This document shows, piece after piece, positions 21,335 through 32,060 of a stretch of DNA of 64,000 nucleotides (its first letter is position 1; the number at the start of each line of letters is the position of its first letter). The notes below the pieces were generated by a model. It ran no database searches. It saw only the letters and a list, made by a program, of their open reading frames with translations, and was not told the DNA's origin. The translations under genes were made by a program, and so were the position numbers. The DNA comes from Isoetes taiwanensis. Its lineage: Eukaryota; Streptophyta; Lycopodiopsida; Isoetales; Isoetaceae. The stretch is from NCBI GenBank assembly GCA_021234155.1, contig JAJEKV010000002.1, positions 41,285,841 to 41,349,840 on the forward strand, written 5' to 3'.

Positions 21335-22780
21335 CACTCCCTCTTCGCGAATATTCGAGGAAGATGGTTCAAGGGAGAGTGGTGGCTCGCATGTTAGAGG
21401 CACCCTGGGACTAAAAACGAGAATACAAAGTGCGATAGGAGAATGCAAGCCTTGGCTTGCTCTTCGGTTACCCCCTCGTGGTTGTTGTAGGCTTCCACCC
21501 ACCGGTTTCCCTCCTCGCAATATTCCATCGAAGATGGTTCAAGGAGTGACTCGACCGGTCGAGGCCACCGCTACCATGTTAATGCGAGAATTAATGGGCT
21601 AAGGATTCTCGACTGCAGGGCGCAGAATGCGCATGTTAGCTCTATGGTTTCGTGTTGTTGCAGATGTCTTCATTCTTCGCTTCGAGCCCTCCCTTCGCGA
21701 TATTCGGCCGGCGAGGGCCTCGACCGGTAGAGCCACCGCATCAATAATAATAATGAGAATTATCGGTTAGGATTCTCGACTACGAGTCGAGAACGCGACC
21801 GCTATTCAGAAGATACCGACTTCGAAGTCGAATGCCTTAGCCACGAGAACTCCCAGCTTTGGTACAATACGGAGTCGTTGGGTAAGGCATTCCCACTCGC
21901 TGTCGGTGAAACGCATACAGCAAGTCGCCTTTGATTGGGCAGAGGCCACTACGTAATAAACGAGAATTAAGTTACAGAGTTAGCCCGCGCATACCAAAAC
22001 AACTTCCCTTCGCGAATGTCCGAGAAGATGAGAGTTGTTAAGACTGCTCATAGCCAGCTCTAGAGTGTAATTAGATCATGCCGACTCACTCCAGCCTATG
22101 CCGCCAGCAACTCGCGGTTAGCCGCCGAAGTTCTCCACTAACAGAGCCCATCCCTTCGCAATATCTCGACTTAAGATGGTTCAAGGAGACCCGGCCTTTG
22201 ATTGGGTAGAGGCCAATCATGACCACAATACGTGAGAATTGTTGTTATAGTTGGCCTCGCTGGTACGCTGAAAACCACTTCCCTTCCTCGCAATGTCCGG
22301 CGAAGATAGAAGGAGAGTGGTTAAGATCGCCCCGGCAGGCCAGCCCCAGAGCGCACTAGAGTTCAAGGCTGACTCGGCGAGTCGAAAAGCGCCGACCTTC
22401 GGTGGTTAGTTTCGCCGTTTCCACTCCACGGAGCCCTTCGCAATTATTCCCCATGAGCATGGTTCAAGGAGAGTGGCTCGTGATCGGGTGGAGGTACCCC
22501 ATGACCGCATTAAAGGGCCATTGGCGAAATATCACACATTCTCGACTCAATGGTAGCCAGTAGTTACCGCAGCAGTTTCAAAGAATGTGAAGACATTGGG
22601 TAGCCGTATCTGACCGCGAGTCGAACTAACCGCCAATACCCAGAGTGTATTATTCTCTTCGCCATTAATTGTCGAGAAGTTCTCGACGCAGCCGAAGAAG
22701 GCCCAGATTTCCCGGATCGCTATGCTTCGAAATATCTCAACTCGCACCCATTCTCGCGATGTCTCCCTTCCCGAGTGGAT
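21335..22780. repeat. Degenerate long-period tandem array
   Basis: A core of CCCTTCGCGAATATTCGAGG-like sequence, then AAGATGGTTCAAGGAGAGTGG, then a GGTAGAGGCCA-like word and a GAGAATTA word recurs at about 21342, 21508, 21688, 22008, 22150, 22278 and 22433, with a weak last unit near 22750. Spacing is irregular (about 120-320 bp). Several units end in an ATTCTCGACT hairpin. One at 21773-21793 is a perfect 9-bp stem (TTCTCGACT, loop ACG, AGTCGAGAA). Confidence 0.65.
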
Positions 22781-24140
22781 CGTTTTGAGTTAGAAATGGA
22801 GATTCTTGTATAATTCCTATTTTAGTTCTTGCCGAGAAAGACATTCTAGTTATGTTCTCAAGCACGTTCGCATTATCTTTACTCCTAACACCAAATGGCG
22901 GATGATTTCGGCCCTAAGCTTGCTACTATTTAATCCATCTATTCTGTGCCTCAGATAAATGTATTCAATTCAACCAAGGCAAGAAAAAAAGATAACAAAA
23001 ACAGAAAACAATACAAAGGAAACAGATAACGTAGAGATATCAGTGGTGATTAATGAGAAAACAGAGAACGTTGGAGAACAAGACAGAAATGAGATTAAAA
23101 GGGTATGATATTACAAAACATATACCGAAGATTTGCCGGATGAGGAGGAGGCTTCCATGTGGGTGGTACCGTTTCGCGAAGCGTGAATAAGGATTTGTCT
23201 GGGCCGTAAATTGTAATGTGGATTACTGCTAAGAGCCTCTAACAACGTATCATAAGTAAAAATGCAAGAAAGGACTTACGTAAAACTAAAAGCAAAGACT
23301 AAAAGGCTCACTTTCTTTCCTCAAAGATAACGCCCGCCGAACACTCAATTCATAAGAACTTCAAGGCCGAAGCGCCCCGATCCACGCCGAATTAAGCCGC
23401 CATAAGATGGTCTTTGAATCACGGCTTCGACCGAGCTACTGGATCGAAAGCGCTTGAGGAAAACAGTGATCGGGGAGAAAACAGGAGTGAAGAATGGTCG
23501 GGGAGAGGAAGATAAGCACTGGCCGCACTTCAACCTCGTGAAAAGTGCAATAATAACCCTCATTACCGCGGGCTATGCCCTCCATGACGGCGTTATGGAT
23601 TACCGACATGGCTGACGCTACCTCGGCAGTGTTTCACGCGGTCCATGACAAGATATGAAAGCGTTATGTTATATGTTTATATATGTTATCTTATGTATTT
23701 AATATGGTTTCAATGGTTGAATAGTTTCAATGGTTATATATGGTTACAATGTTTACATATGGTTTAGAAATGAGTATGGTTGTATGCTTTAATATGGCTA
23801 TATGGGATTTTAGCTAATATGGTTGCTACTCTGGCCAAGGTCCTTCCGCCTGGTATTAACGGTTTGAAGTACGTACCAACGCAAAAATTCACTGTTCTTT
23901 ATTGGCTTTTTCCGGAAGGCGTTTAAACTTTGGTGACCAATGAGGAAGATGGTTGCCTTTTGTTGCACTCCTCCTCGGTACCGTGACGGTATTTGCAGAG
24001 GGCATAATAACCGCCAGCTTGATCCATTTGATAGTGTGAATGATGAAAGGCTGGAGATGAACATCTTGAGTTGGTATCGGTGAAGTTTATCGGTTGATAC
24101 AATCATGTCCCGTGGAAGCTCCAAGGATTGCATTGTGTGC
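22781..24140. other. No gene recognised; AT-rich low-complexity stretch
   Basis: Between about 23650 and 23825 the words ATATGGTT, TTCAATGGTT and TTTATATATG recur in an irregular AT-rich run. The rest holds only short ORFs without family resemblance. Confidence 0.45.
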
Positions 24141-24199
24141 TCGTGGTCAGCTGGAGTCCCAAGCTCGCTGAGATGGCTAATTCAGGATATATTACACAC

Positions 24200-26200
24200 A
24201 AGAATGGTGATACTCTAGAATGCCCCTACCGAACTGGCTACACACCCAAGGCCCACCCAAGACCATGGAAGATTTGTGGTCGATGAGCATAATCCTTTGA
24301 TCACAAGGAAGAGACGCTTATGTTTTTCATAAAAGGCAGCCTAAGGGTGCCTACAAGAGGCCTAGAAGTGGACAAATATTTAGAAAGGGTGGAAAGTATG
24401 GCACCAACCAAAAGAAAAACCTAGAGGCAATTAGGGGTCAAGAGTGTTGCAACCTAGATTGCACAAGGCGCATAAATGTGGATGACCTATGTGATAAGGT
24501 CCCAATACATTGACGTACCTTCAAAAGATAGATTAATTTCCCCATTTACTCCTCAGGTAGGAATTCCAACATGATGAAACACAGAAGGCTACTTCATATC
24601 ACTTCGAGGGGCATGAAGGTATACATGAGAGCATTGAGATGGATTCCGGGGTGAGCAAGTCTCTTCATTTTACGATACCGGGAGCAGTTAGAAAGGGCAC
24701 GTACTTGTTCCAACATGGTAATGCACTCTCACTTTGAAACTCTAGAGCAATACTCTAAGGCCATTGCGCCTTCGAGAGCTTTGTGAGATACATGCACCTT
24801 CAATCTATGCCCCATACAAGTCGGCAGAACGAGCACTGTGCGAAGTGGTGCAAAGAGGTTGCTACAACACTATATCCAAAAGGAGGCTCTTTAAGGAGGC
24901 TTCCTCAACTCCATCCTCGAAAACCATCGAGGTAGGCCTCTTTTCTCAATCACATTTCAAGAAGTTGAGCACTCACTTCGCACGGAGTGTCCTACAACAC
25001 ATGCCATTCTCAAAGTGCAACACTTGTATTCAACTCAAGGATACACTTGCATCAACCGCGAATAGAGAAAGAAAGAATGGCAATTAGGGGAGCAATTTGG
25101 TGATCACCAAAGGGACCAAATATCATGTAGACAGCTGTATTGGCGTTGGAGAACATTTTCCGAGATGCACCGACAAATTTTGTGCATAATTCATGATAAG
25201 ATGGACCAACACAAGACTTTCTTGCCAAAGCTAGATCTCTTACCTGCTGCTATCAAAACGCTTTTCGTGATGAAAGTAAGTCCGGGCGTGTATTAACACA
25301 TGGTCATGGAACTGGAACATATGGTCATTTTGTGCTTTGATCTATGGAGAGATGATCCAAACTTCCATGTGAGCTCTATTTTCAAGCGCTCGAGAACACT
25401 AGAGAAAGGATCGACAGGAAGGGAGGAGGTATTCCTCTCAAAGACCCATTTTTGAGGCTTTGATGGATGATCAACCGCTTTGTTACCAAAGGCGTGATAA
25501 AAACCTCACATCCAAGGTGTCTAGTGAATCAAGGAGGACTTGGGATGATTTCCCCTTACTTGAGAAATCACCGCCTCGAGGAGCTATGTGTTCAGCTTTG
25601 ACAACTGCTTGAAAGAAAAACAAGAATAGATGGATGTTTGGGGTACGTCATACTCTTGATTGCCAGCTTGAGTATTCAAAGTTGTCGTGCTGGGATTCAT
25701 GATGGTTAAAGGCTACGATGATGATATAGATGGATTCTTTGAACTTTCCACCAAGCTCAAGAGAGAAACGCGGACTACTCTCCTCGATAAACCAAATCTC
25801 TATTGGCCCAACGGATGGATGAGGCCGCGATTGAAATCATTTAGAGGGATACTTGCTAGATGGTAAGGGACCTCGCCTGACAGACACAAAGCCACTTCAC
25901 CAAGCTGGGTTAGGAGGGAATACCAATCATGCAATATAAGTGGAGACCAGTGACAAGTTGTGGATGCCCCTGCATGCAAGGCATCGAAGTTGTGGCAAAG
26001 GTGTCACTTCGGGTGAAGTTCTCATTCCTAAAGGGCGCCTAAAACCACTACCAAAGACTCCCCAGCCAACTAGTGAAGGGCATCAAGGATTACATAACGC
26101 GACCGATGATGTTCAAATGGAAAGCACACCTCCACTCTTAAGAAAAATCAAAATGGACTCCCCTAATCAAGCACCGAGAAAGTTGTGACATGTACTTAGA
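24200..26200 (+). pseudogene. DUF7869-like gene, decayed, probably from a mobile element
   Basis: Plus-strand blocks appear in family order across frames. CCNLDC-like residues lie at about 24450. The ORF at 24764-25087 ends MPFSKCNTCIQLKDTL and ANRERK. IIHDKMDQHKTFLPKL lies at 25187-25234, where the family usually has DGMDQxKTxLP. SFDNCLKEKQE lies at about 25594-25626 (usually QLDNCxxENKN). GFMMV, then YDDDIDGFFELSTKLK, lies at 25692-25755 (usually GHTHxDIDxxF). The order and the three Asp-containing motifs identify the family well. Its biochemical role is unknown to me; the spacing of acidic residues hints at an RNase H-like fold. Stops and frame changes throughout mean the copy is non-functional as written. 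Confidence 0.68.
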
Positions 26201-26817
26201 AACCCAACGTTCATGTGGGAGGAGCTGAGACGTTCTTGCTGTGAGTCAAGGATGGGAGGGTTCCCTCAAGGTGCAAGCACGCCTAAGAATGCTCAATTCG
26301 GGTCCCAACAAGGGTTCCAAGTGGTTTGTGGGAAGTAAGGCCCAAAGCCGGCGTGGTTTGATCTTCCGGTGCGGATCCCTTTGAGGACATCAAGGAAGGA
26401 TACTTTGTGCTAGTAAGGCCCTCGATGATGAGGATCATTCAATATGGTTGTGGGTGGCACTCTCCTCGATGTAACCACCACTATGCCCGGCTGGAGAGGA
26501 GCTGGCGTCCTGATTCCAAATTCAATATTGGGAGCCCATTGGGGAGGCCACTAAGAAGGGCAACTTGAAGGAGCAATACACCGATCACTGAGAAGAAGGA
26601 GGGCAATTATGCCGACCAAAGGAGGAATTGGTGGAGTGTGGCATGGTCATATCCAAGTTCTCATTATCATGGCGACACACAAGATCCCAAGAAGGAGATG
26701 GACAAGCGCCATGAGCAACCTCCATGCTTTATCATTGTATGAGGTAGATAATATTGAGAAGTCCTAAAACTTTCTCAACTAGGTGGTTTGTAAAATTTAT
26801 GAGGAAAACAAGTAACC

Positions 26818-26945
26818 CAATTTTGTGTGTCATGTGTAATTCTATTCAAACAATCAATTCAAATTTCGTGTGAGTCCCATTTTCAACCGAACCCAAAATT
26901 CAAGATTTGTCCCACTTTTTAATTAAATACTTAATTTAGTACCGA
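26818..26945 (+). repeat. Dispersed repeat, copy B
   Basis: Same ordered blocks as at 3685-3800, here starting TGTGTGTCATGTGTAATTCT and ending in CCCACTTTTTAATTAAAT. It lies about 600 bp after the last DUF7869-like block and could be the end of that element or an independent insertion. Confidence 0.6.
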
Positions 26946-27228
26946 TCCGCATACTTTACCTTCAGATTCATTCTTTGCATAGGCAGTGGTTGTGCCTACT
27001 GATCTACGGTCCACTCGGGTTATAATCCCGCCTTTGCATTTTATGTTGCTCTAGTTTTTAGTTGGCAAATAAAGTCATTGCCCCTCAAAAATTTTTATGT
27101 ATATCTAAGAAGTAGAATCATATTTCTTCCTCTAAACAACAAGATAAAATTTATGGCGATAAAGCTTTAGTGTGCCGTTGTTGCATGTAGAATCATATTT
27201 TTCCTTTGAATCGTAGTGCCAAGTGATA

Positions 27229-27969
27229 CACTACTAGAGGATGGGTTGTTTGGCGACGCCATTAAGGACGCATATGAAACGCCCATCGCCGCAGTAAAAT
27301 CGCAGAGACGTCTTTAAGTGACGCCGCGACAAAATTTAAACATGTCGGATTAGGAACGCTCTACCGACGCCAGTCGCAAATGGCAAAAAATCAAGCACGC
27401 TTCGCGGACGTTAGTAATGGAAGTTCAAACAACGCCGCAAGTAGAACGCCGGTCATTGAACGTATTGGCAGACAGTCGCAATGGCTCATTGACGTACAAT
27501 ACCGCGACTAGCGACGTGATCACGCAAGTGCACCGCTATTACAACGCGAAATGTCGAATCGCAACGGCCTCATTGCAACTTAAATAATAAACACAAAAAT
27601 AAATACAAATACAAGCTACTGAGGTGTTGGTAAGGCCTCGTGTTTGTTAGCCGCTAGTTAGGGTTCAAGTCCAATTTAAAAACATTTCAAGCATCGATAT
27701 GTACATCTTAGTAACATATGATGCACGCCCTCAGAAACGCCATATGACATATTATGTCGATTTAGACGCCCATGACGCTGCCATCAGCATTGCTTATGCG
27801 ACGCGGACGTCAAAGATGTGCGACGCGACGAATCCACTCACACGCCATTTGGCTAATTTGTTTACGGAAACGCGATAAAGCGGTGCATAATGACGCTTTG
27901 ATGTTCTCGTTTATGTCGCCAAGACGCCGCAGGAAACGACATCATCGCGAACCGCCTATTCCAGTAGTG
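27229..27969. mobile_element. Small non-autonomous CACTA (EnSpm/CMC) element
   Basis: The left end begins CACTACTAGAGGATGGG. The right end, read on the other strand, begins CACTACTGGAATAGGCGG. The trinucleotide ATA flanks both sides (27226-27228 and 27970-27972), the 3-bp target duplication expected of CACTA transposons. Both subterminal zones are dense in GACGCC/GCGACG words (27250-27560 and 27760-27960), the usual subterminal transposase-binding repeats. At 741 bp with no transposase ORF, it must be mobilised in trans. A tRNA-like B box lies in the central AT-rich part. Confidence 0.9.
27615..27675 (+). repeat. tRNA-like (SINE head-like) sequence inside the CACTA element
   Basis: GGTTCAAGTCC at 27662-27672 matches the RNA polymerase III B-box consensus. 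GTTGGTAAGGC about 40 bp upstream is a loose A-box match. No cloverleaf is evident. A SINE head nested in the element, or chance, are both possible. Confidence 0.35.
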
Positions 27970-27972
27970 ATA

Positions 27973-29790
27973 CTTGGGACCCTTAGCTATCGTATTCTGT
28001 TTTTTGTGGCTCTTCGATGCCAAAATACTATCACATCCCATGTCCATGTGCTAATAAATTCAATTCCATTATATTCACAGCACCCAAAGAATGATTGGGT
28101 ATGTAAAAAATTAAACTATGCATGCAGTACAAAATTATGTACAAATTATAGATATATGTTGCAATCCTATGCCAGACAATGAATGGCTTACTCCTCTTCC
28201 ATATTGAAATTCCATTAGACCATTATATAGGGCAAGCACAATGTTGATCCACCATTGGTTTATATCAAAGTCCTTAATTGGTTCTGTGTTATCATAAAGT
28301 CCTTTGATGCTGGCTGATATAGTAAAAAATCTAGTTGTGATATAAATCATGTTGAAGTCCACTCATTTACTTGAATATAGTTTCCCTCTTTTATTTAACA
28401 TGTACTTGCATTTCTGCCAAAGTCCATTCACCATAGAAATTAAAGAAGGATTTTGCATGTCCAAAAGTAGGTGACTTTAGCACTGGAAAAGTCAAGTAAA
28501 ATAGTTATAAAGCGAACACATTGAGCTCCAAGTCAACAAAATGGATGGCATTATCACTTTCCCAAGTGATAAATAATTTTCAAGGATAGCCAAACTTCCA
28601 TAACTCCCTTTACATATAAAGGGGAAAGCATATGGAACAGATAAAGAGATTAAATATGTCCAGTTTCAGATATAGTGTATCAAATGCTCGCCTGATATAG
28701 TGTATCAAATGCTTGCCTTTGACATTACAATCCAAAGGAATTGCACCCATACCGAGTGAGAATGATGTGATATACACCTGATAAATAATGGCAAGTAAAG
28801 TGGAATGAGCATCTAGTGTATAATCTACAATATACTAACTTACCAAAAGACTTGTTAAAGCTACCAAAACTCTGGAGTTCAGAATCATGGTGATATAGAA
28901 ATAACTCCAATACGCTTTCCTTTGCAACATCAATGCATATCTTTGCAACAAGGGAACTGACTTAATACCATTATTGCATCATCTCCCTCTTTGGTGTTTC
29001 ATCTATTCTTTTTATACTACTGCAGACTCTAAAAGGCCACTAATGTCTTTTGCATTATCAACAGCTGAAGAAGATACTCTGCTCAATACATTTATTGTTT
29101 TATTTTTTTTTAAGGACGACAAGCTTTATTAATACATTTATTGTTGCAACAACATTTAATTGTAGTTCGCAGATAGATGCTAGTTTCTCTTATTCATTTG
29201 GAGGAGTAGCTTGAATGTCACCTATAAATGACACCCGAAAGAGAATTTGCAGCTAATGTCTGTAATATATACAAGTGAGCCTACATAATGAGCATGGACA
29301 CAACAAACCTAGAAGACAAACATGTGATAGTATCAAAGGTTATCTGCTCCATATTATGAAAATCATATAGCTTACTCAAATGGTGTAAAGAACTAGCTTG
29401 TTGGCTTTTCTTATTAAATCTGCTTTTGAAACTCTACATATACAAGTGTGGATGGATGAATGTTTCTAGGAGTAGAAAATATGGCATGATGAAAAACATA
29501 ACCCTAAATAAAAAATATTGTTCTATATTTTTCGAAGTTCTTTGATGAAACGACATATCAAATATAGTGGGCTTTACCTGCTGTTATGTTGGCTAAATTT
29601 CTATGCTAGAAGTAGCATATTGGAAGAGCAACTCCATCCACATAGTATTGCACTTGCGTCCAAGCAAGATGGCAAGCATAAAAGATAAAGAGCATAAGGT
29701 TTTCTTGATCTCATACCTCTGCAGCCTGCAGGAAATATCAGCCCAGACCAATGGGTGCAATACTTGCACCAACTCTATGATCCGCTCTAT
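27973..29790. other. No gene recognised; one 25-bp tandem duplication
   Basis: AT-rich sequence with short ORFs only. At 28669-28718 the 25-bp unit GATATAGTGTATCAAATGCT plus five bases occurs twice in tandem with one mismatch. Confidence 0.5.
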
Positions 29791-29799
29791 GATCCTCCT

Positions 29800-30010
29800 G
29801 GGGTCTGGCTAGAGGTACCTCCCCAAAGGGGCCCGACCTTGGAAATCACAGAGGCAGATGTCACTCAGGACCTGTAACATCTCGCTAATGGCAAGGCGGC
29901 AGACTTGGATGGCATGTATGCAGAGCTGCTCAAGTGGGCGGGACTGCCAATAGTGCCCTTCCTGGCCGCACTATTTAATAGAGCATTACAGGAAGGATTT
30001 TCCCAATAAT
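29800..30010 (+). pseudogene. LINE reverse transcriptase N-terminal fragment
   Basis: One plus-strand frame reads LEITEADVTQDL, a stop, then LANGKAADLDGMYAELLKW, LAALFNRALQEGFS, a stop, and WATS. This is the finger region of a LINE RT just before the catalytic palm: the GKAxGLDGxxxELLK block, then LFNxxLQxGxxPxxW. The fragment is about 70 codons with two stops. No palm or thumb follows, so it is a small relic, oriented opposite to the two larger LINEs of the window. Confidence 0.75.
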
Positions 30011-31100
30011 GGGCCACTAGTATGTCAGTAGTATTTAAAGAGTGCGCAATGTATTTTTTATTACTTTGCCAATCCAACCATTGGTTTGTGGCATGCATGG
30101 CCCTTATTAGTTGCAAATCCTGCAAGTGCATGCTTTGCTTTTGTAAGAGCTTTTGGAGATTTTTCGTGAGTTTTTGAAGGATAGTCCCTTCCCGAGGCAG
30201 TGATTATCATTGTGTGCGCAAATCGTGCTTGGTATGTTTCTCCTTTGTGCTTTGAGATGTTTTTGGATCTGTGTGATGCAGGCAGTTTTCTGCATAACTT
30301 TTCTACAAATAGCTTCTCTGGAAACTGTGATGGTCTCCTGCAAAAGTAAGAACACAATTTAGTTTTTTGATAGATTTGCCACAGAGATAGACGAAGAAGA
30401 TTAAACAGAATATCCCATATCTGCATCCTCTTTCAGTCCCGATCTTCTCCAGCTTTGGATCATTTTCCTAATTGCCAGCATCCACTTGAATGTCAAATCT
30501 CTGAGTACTGCAAAAAAGAGAGTTCAATTTCGTCATTAGGCTTTAGATTGATGGTGCAGCGGAATAGACCTGTTGGATTCATATCTGTGTGGCGACTGCT
30601 CATTTTCTTCACTAGGATCATACCCCCACACTTCGATATCAGATTGCAGTGCATATAATTAGGATTAAAAAAATCTAGGTAGGTTTATGTTCAGTTAACG
30701 GACACAAGAAGATCCAATCCATAATCAGTTCGGTTGTCTATTCGCTTTAGAACTTGGATTTGGACTCATATAGTTGAATAGTTCATCAAGTAGGACCAAT
30801 GCACAATGCTCAATTCCAATCATTCTTCTTTGTGCTGCATATTTATCCTTGTATTGCACATCATGAGCATCCAATGCTCGAAACCTTAGTATGTCCCTTA
30901 CGCAACTATCCATTGTGCGACAGGGCCAGCAAATGAATGGTGTTTCCCAACGATCTATAAGCCACAGCACAATCTTAGTCAGACAACCTGGGTAGTTTTC
31001 CCAGATTCGGCATGCAAACGGTGACTGTTTAGAATACGTCCTTGGTATGCACATGTGGCGATCCTGCTGATATAGGCAGATCACTGACGTGGCCCAAAGA
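30011..31100. other. No gene recognised
   Basis: Minus-strand ORFs of 121 codons (30061-30426) and 119 codons (30725-31084) are present. Neither resembles a family I know, and no splice evidence ties them together. Confidence 0.4.
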
Positions 31101-31101
31101 A

Positions 31102-31560
31102 TGTGACCATTCCAAAAGTTGTGTCTCTCTGTACAGAGTTATGTCTATTAGCTTAGGTATCTATGTCTCTTTTTAATATATAATGTATCTGCGGTGGGCA
31201 GTATTCCCAACCAAATCAATCTATTACTTCCGTTGTACTTTTCGTCATGGTATCAGAGCCCCTTATGGGCTGATCTTAGAGAAGAGCATCGATTCTACAT
31301 CAGTGGGCTAAAGGCTCTTCATCAAAAATCGTAGGCAGATCATCCTTGTGAGGAGCCATTGTCATGAAGCTAAATTGGAATAATCACTAATTCCGGAAGT
31401 GCTAATTTGGTGTGAATTCAAGAGATGGCTGTCAGTGTGATTGTTGAGAAGAAATCGATTGAGAGATTTAATGAAGAAGGGTTTTATATCTGGACGATAA
31501 GAATGAGATCTCTCTTTCGTCAAAGAGACCTATGATCATATTGTTTAAATAATAAAGTCA
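31102..31560 (+). mobile_element. Copia-type LTR retrotransposon 5' fragment
   Basis: TGGTATCAGAGCC at 31248-31260 is the initiator-Met tRNA primer-binding site of Ty1/copia elements. The preceding sequence ends in CA (31246-31247) as an LTR should; a possible LTR start is TGTGACCATTCC at 31102, giving a short LTR of about 146 bp. At 31425 an ATG opens a frame reading ERFNEEGFYIWTIRMRSLF, the N-terminal block of copia Gag. The frame breaks near 31530 and no protease, integrase, RT or second LTR was seen. The LTR start is a guess; the primer site and Gag start are solid. Confidence 0.8.
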
Positions 31561-31599
31561 GGTCGAACGCCCAGGATCTTCATCTCATAAAGAAGGTTT

Positions 31600-32060
31600 T
31601 CGGCCTTTTGAAACAACCCTTCTTTGCCAAGTGACTCTATCAATGCGTCAATGCATTGTATATCATGATGTTGGGATTAAGGCCACTGGAATATCTTTGA
31701 GATATTCTTCACATTTAGTAGACGGAGAACCAGATTGTATGAGAGCATTCATTAAAGTGTTGAAAGTTATCTCATCTAGATCAATTCCTCAACCCTCGTA
31801 TTTTGTACATTCTTCATGCTTTCTTGTAACTTCCAGCACAAAATAACCAAAAATCATTGCACTATAAGAATAGATCATATTTACACCCTGTCCACTCATA
31901 GACTTAAACCCATGCTTGACTACTTTTGTTAAGCCTTCGCTAAGGCTATATACATGATGTTGTAGTCGCAGCTGACCCCTCTGTTGACACATCCGGTCAA
32001 ACACTTGAAGCATAAGAAGAATTGCGTTTTCTTGCACCAAGTTCTTTAATGGCAATGCAT
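31600..32060 (-). pseudogene. PPR protein fragment (PLS type)
   Basis: The minus-strand ORF at 32055-31789 gives LMLQVFDRMCQQRG and NMIYSYSAMIFGYF. Past its stop the same strand continues GIDLDEITFNTLMNALIQSG, KCEEYLKDIPVALIPT, YTMH and IDRVTWQRRVVSKG. These match, in order, the VFDRMxxRD, SWxAMIxGY, GxxxDxITFxxLLxAC and YxCMIDxLARxGxxxxAE signatures of plant organellar PLS-type PPR proteins, which bind and edit organelle RNA. Three or more frame breaks and stops, and no upstream or downstream repeats, indicate a relic. It begins only about 40 bp after the copia fragment ends. Confidence 0.65.

Noticed and set aside
21335-22780. CRISPR-like array
   Set aside because: Units are long, irregular and diverged, and the context is a plant nuclear genome.
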